From Malania oleifera (Eukaryota > Streptophyta > Magnoliopsida > Santalales > Ximeniaceae), in the NCBI RefSeq assembly GCF_029873635.1, contig NC_080422.1, forward strand, positions 14,539,936 to 14,603,935: 64,000 nt of DNA. The letters are read 5' to 3'. The position numbers were made by a program, and so were the translations under genes. Below, one piece after another: positions 59,501-64,000 of the stretch; the first letter of the stretch is position 1, and the number at the start of each line of letters is the position of its first letter. The notes beneath the pieces were generated by a model. That model had not been told where the DNA came from. It did not search any database and saw nothing but the letters and a program-made list of their open reading frames with translations.

Positions 59501-61798
59501 GTTCACAAAGAACCTTTCACATGAAGATGGAAGATTACAAAGAATGATCCTTACAATGAGCAAATATTATTTAAAACTCAAACCTCACACTATTCTCTCA
59601 ATAATTGAATCAAACACAATAAGTGAGTAAGAGAGAATGAGCACATGTAATGAAGAACTAATATGCAATGAGCTAGGTTTTGTATAAAATGATGTTTTAA
59701 TGATCAAAGACCTTCAAAACCATGTTAATACAAGTCTAATGGCTTGTATTTATAGCCCAAGAGCCTTAGGAGCCGTTAACTAGCCATTGGGGGGAAGAAA
59801 AAATATTTTATTTGGCAAACTAACCGTTTTCCGCCCGTTAGTGTCATTTTGCCCGTTGAACTCGTCGATGAATCTCCTGTGTTCGTCAATGAGGTCTCTG
59901 AATCAGAAAAAGTCATAAAAATTAAAGTTGTGGAATTTTGTCTTAGCTTTCCAAGGACACCAAGATCGTCCCATTTGGACCTTTTTATCAAAAGTTATGC
60001 CCAAAATACCAAAGGGTGTTCAGGACTCAAGGTTGCACTACGGTAGTGACGATTGTTTTGTTTTTCCTTGTCAAAAAGCGTTTTAATGACTTAAAACATT
60101 CTTGAACAAAAGTATATGAAATATATTGAGTCTAATGAAGATTAAAACTTATCCAAGTGAGTTTCCCTATGAATATAAGATATCTTGTTTTATGAAAACA
60201 TATTTGATAACTCATTTCGATATCCTATATGCTTAGTATGTCCTTTATTGAAAATATGCTTGACTTTTAGGACTTTCAGATGTAGAGCTAGTTTTGTAAA
60301 ATCAGGACCAAGTTTTGAAAATGTTTATAACTCATATATTACTTAACACTTGTCCCATTTTGAAAACTTAATTGAGTATAAGATTATTTTGACAACCTCT
60401 TTGTTTTTACTTTGAAAACTATGGATTTTGAGTTTGTTACTTTTGTGCAGATCCTATATGCTCATGTGTCCTAGTATGCTTATGCAATGACTCAACTCTT
60501 ACTCAGAAATCATGCAAGACACACACCGCAAGAGTTATAATACACACTCACTCACACAACGCTTATTACAATTAATTTATACACAATAAAAACTTCGAGA
60601 TGTGCTTTGGTGCTTCCGAGTCAGTGTCCTTACGATCTTTTCTATTTGATGTCTACTAGGTCCGATCTTTGCTTCTAATTTGGCACCTCTGTGTATCTGA
60701 CACTTTGTACCTATACTAGATAAGATCTACAAGGATGGAAAAAACTAGAAACAACAAATAGGTTAATATCATCAAAACATATAAACCAAGATAGTGTAGC
60801 TGATAGGGCTAACAAGTACTTCACTGCACTGATGAGTAGAGAGTTTTATATGCTACGTATAGGCTGGCGGGGGAGACTGAGAGATGGTGGTCAGCCACCA
60901 GACTGTTGGAGGAGTAGAGGATGATTCTAGTATCGATGACCTGGGCACGATTCAAGGACGTGTTCTTCAATAGATACTATCCTGCCTCAGTTAGAAAGGA
61001 TCGAGTACAGGAGTTTCTGAATTTGTCCCAGGGATCATTGGCTGTCTAGCAGTACGCTGCGAGATTTATCGAGCTATCATGTTTCTGCCCCTATATTGTC
61101 CCAGATGAAGTGAAGAAGGTAAGAATGTTCGAGAGGAACCTGAGGCAAGATATTTATAGATAGGTGGCAATACTGAGGATCCAAGATTTCTCAGAGTTGG
61201 TTGTTAGGGCTATTCTAGCATAGGAAAGTTTGTTGAGGGAAACTAAGATGTAGAGTCAGAAGAAGAGGACTGCACCCTTGGGTTTTCAGGTAGGTCCCAT
61301 CCGAGGCCCTTAGAGAGGTGGTAGATCTAGCGGGGGTCAGAGGCAAATACTAAAGCACGATGGATTTTAGGGCGGACAATTTCCTGCCATTTGTCCTAAA
61401 TGTGGACGAAGACACCCAGGTGAGTGCTGGCTGGGGGAGAATGTTTGTTATCATTGTGGGAGGCCTAGCCATATGACTCGATCGTGTCAAATGTCGTTGA
61501 ATTATGCACCGGCTCCTAGACCACTTCGAGGTGGATATCAGGCACCTCGCGGAGGTCAACAGAGGAATACTGCGTCGGCGAGAGTCTATGCGCTGACACC
61601 GGGTGACGCTAAGATGACCGGGGACGTAGTTATAGGTATCCTTACTTCTTTACCATATACAATTATTGTTTTGTTTGATACAGGTTCCACCCATTCCTTT
61701 ATATCGGCGGGATATGTGAAAATAGCTGGAATAGAGACACAGTCATTAGATATAGAATTGTTTGTGGGTACACCTATGGGGTCTGTGGTGAGGTGAAA
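56507..61798 (+). mobile_element. Ty3/gypsy element, 5' part, broken
   Basis: The 5' LTR is 56507-58531 (2025 bp, TGTAATAACCC...GGTTGTTACA), followed by a TTGGTATTAGAGCC primer site (58534-58547). Gag starts at 58860 (product begins MDPGGSSAHASG), is interrupted by a solo LTR (59137-60814) and continues to two zinc-knuckle-like motifs (CPKCGRRHPGEC and CYHCGRPSHMTRSC, about 61388-61490). The start of a protease with the DTGSTHSF motif (about 61677) follows. The element is cut at 61798 by the next LTR; everything downstream is missing from the window. It is broken, with several breaks. The 5' LTR has a palindrome cluster at 56535-56720. Confidence 0.8.
59137..60814 (+). mobile_element. Solo LTR inside the gypsy gag region
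   Basis: 1678 bp, starting TGTTGGTTGCCCC and ending GGGCTAACA, with AGTAC on both sides (59132-59136 and 60815-60819). No PBS, PPT or coding sequence accompanies it, as expected after LTR-LTR recombination. It includes CTCGTCGATGAATCTCCTG near 59863, nearly the same as a stretch near 1774. The orientation is inferred from the TGTTGG...GGGGGATGAAT opening common to plant copia-type LTRs. Confidence 0.85.
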
Positions 61799-64000
61799 TG
61801 TAATACCCCGAAAATAATAACCCGAAAAAAAAAATAATTAATTAATTAAAAAAATTAATTAAAATTAAAAGTAATTATTGATTAGTTAATCAGTTAAATA
61901 TTATTAAATTAATGTATTAAATAAATAAATAAATAAAATAGAAAAAAATTATATTTAATTAAAATTATTTATTAGTAATTAATTAGTTAAATATGATTAA
62001 CTTGAATTAATTAATGTAAGTAAAATGGTGATTATATATATATACATATATGAATGTATAAGGATAAGATATATATATATATATATATATATATAAGGAT
62101 ATGATATTTAAGTTTAAATAAGTAAATAAAAAAAAAAAAAAAAGGAAGCTAGAATCTTCTTCATCAGATTTCAGATTGAAATCTGTTTCAGAGTTGTAGA
62201 GAGCTGTGCCCCCTCCCTTTGGAATTCTTCGTCGTCTCCGTGAATGCCTCTATATTCCTTCCCTTATTTCTCGACAAGTTTATAGCAAATCGGAAAACGG
62301 AAGGTGTCGTTGGATTCGTAACTCCGCCACCGACATTTCTACTAGAGCAGATTTGTCGTGGGAATGACTTAGGCACTGCTCCTAGGGAAAGGTAATTTTT
62401 TCCAAATTTCTCAATTTCTAGTTAAATTTGCTGTGAAATCGAAAATCAGGCACCACCACCGGGTCCTAATCGTCGTTGTCGTCATTTTGGCGTAGGTAAT
62501 TTTTTAATTGGGATTTTTTAGGCCCTACTCCAAAGCGAGAGTGGGATTTGGGAAATTTGACAATTTGGCTAAATTTAAGGGTATATTTATTTATTTAATA
62601 ATTATAACCCTAGGAAATATTTAAATAATATTTTATTCAAGAATAATTTATTGAAATTAGGAATTTAATTTCAGGGTCCGGGTGAGCGCCGCAGGTATTT
62701 TTCAGAGTCCCTGTTGGCGTAGTTCAAGAAATCAGGTAAGGGAAAAAATATATATTAAATCAGAATTTTTATGAATTTAATGAAAAAATAAATTGTATTA
62801 TATATACGTGTATATGTTCTAGTATGGGTAAAATGCCAACTGTTTAAATTATATTTTTTTCGAGTTTAGGGCTGTTTATTAGATATGTATATGCAAAAAC
62901 GAACTGATGAAAGTGGGAAATATTTTCAGGATAATTAAGTAAGAAATGAAATGTATTTTTAGTATATAAACATTAAATGTTGGTTGGCTTATTTTACAGG
63001 CAATGTATGAATTTTACTGTTAAATTGTGTGGCATGAGATTCTGTGCAAATATATGTTAAATGTATGAGATGCAAGCTAAGTAAGTAAAACAATGAAAAT
63101 AAAATATGATATGGACAATGTTGCCTGTGTATGTTAAATGCAACCATGTAAATGTAAGACAGTTGAAAGAGAGTCATGTTAGCAGATCTAACACACTTCT
63201 GTGTAGACTAACTGATGACAGCTAAAAGTAGCTGTGTTAGCAGATTTAGCACGTTTCTACGTAGACTAACTGATGATGGCTAAAGACCAGCTGTAGTACG
63301 AAGTAATGAAATGAAATGTTATGCAATAAAATGACGATAAAATGACAATGAAATGAAATGACAAAGGTAAATGATGTAAATGGGAAAGAGTCACTTAAAG
63401 TGAAACGAAATGCAAAGTTAAGTTATGAACCGGAATAAATGTGCATGAATGTATAATGACAGAAAAGAATGATGTATTATGATATTAGAAGTATGTATGT
63501 ACATAGAACATGTTACAATTGGGCAAGGAGTACCTTTCGCCTGAGGGCTTGCTAAGTAAGGCGAGTGCACTAGTAGTTTCAGATGTGGCAGTAGCTGCAT
63601 AATGCACTAGGATAGAGGGAACCTACTTGTATGGGTGGGTAGAATTCCCTATCCTTAGGGCCTTTGCCGGTAAACTATTGTTAAATGCGTGAATACGAGA
63701 TTAATTTAACACTTGAGGGCTTACTGAGTAAGGTGAGTGTTCTAGTATGTTTTAATTGTGACCTTAGGGTTACCTAAGTATCAAAGCAGAGGGGTGCTAC
63801 TTGTATGGGCGGGTAATTACCCCTATCCTTGGGTAATCTCATAGGTTAAACATTTGTATGTGATTGTTTAGGTTCAGAAAACGATTTCAATGTTATATGA
63901 TGATTTGCATATGAAATAAAAATGATATCTATCTATCTCATGTTGGCCACACGCTGAGTTTAATATATTGTTTCTTCCCTTACTGAGATGTGTCTTACCC
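61799..64000 (+). mobile_element. Gypsy-type LTR running off the window
   Basis: It starts TGTAATACCCCG directly after the interrupted protease frame of the preceding element. It contains A/T-rich repeats (61830-62000), a TA run (62070-62095), the GTGAGCGCCGCA block shared with 54899-55769, two ~59-bp direct repeats (63177 and 63236) and two ~170-bp-spaced copies of GAGGGCTTNCTNAGTAAGG (about 63542 and 63715). The far end is not in the window. No gene is seen. Confidence 0.65.

Overview
The window looks like nuclear DNA of a flowering plant, most likely a dicot tree or shrub. The signs are intron-rich genes with GT...AG splice sites, AT-rich introns, GA and TA microsatellites, plant retroelements of the Ty1/copia and Ty3/gypsy types with initiator-tRNA-Met primer sites, an Au-type SINE, and plant-specific gene families. 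No organism name can be read from the sequence.

Four host genes are supported. (1) A 9-exon CHL1/DDX11 iron-sulfur DNA helicase on the plus strand (5970-11795, 940 aa). (2) An intronless plant gene of unknown function on the plus strand (14201-14857, 218 aa). (3) A 4-exon class III peroxidase resembling Arabidopsis peroxidase 48 on the minus strand (30854-32980, 391 aa). (4) A 12-exon kinesin-13, closest to Arabidopsis KIN13B, on the minus strand (35912-45239, 693 aa). In all three multi-exon genes the exon phases join cleanly, so they look intact. They share no obvious pathway; this is an ordinary plant gene neighbourhood, not an operon.

The rest is mostly transposable elements. 1-4981: gypsy-type LTR remnants and a copia remnant. 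5123-5731: a small hAT element just upstream of CHL1. 15242-16182: a hAT-type element with perfect 12-bp ends and an 8-bp target duplication that carries a piece of an NADPH oxidase (RBOH) gene. 16332-30285: a copia element split by a whole-length Tekay-type gypsy element (18231-26823, target duplication GAAAA) and also hit by a SINE. 38771-39669: another hAT element inside a kinesin intron. 47204-54736: rearranged LTRs in opposite orientation, with a whole-looking TRIM element (48894-49637) inside. 54899-64000: stacked gypsy LTRs, a gypsy gag region (56507-61798) interrupted by a solo LTR (59137-60814), and another LTR running off the window.

The most noteworthy observations are the RBOH fragment caught in a hAT element; clusters of short palindromes centred on GTCGAC in the LTRs of several otherwise different families; a PPT-LTR-PBS unit with inverted LTR copies; and a complete TRIM. 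All similarity judgements were made by eye, without a database search.
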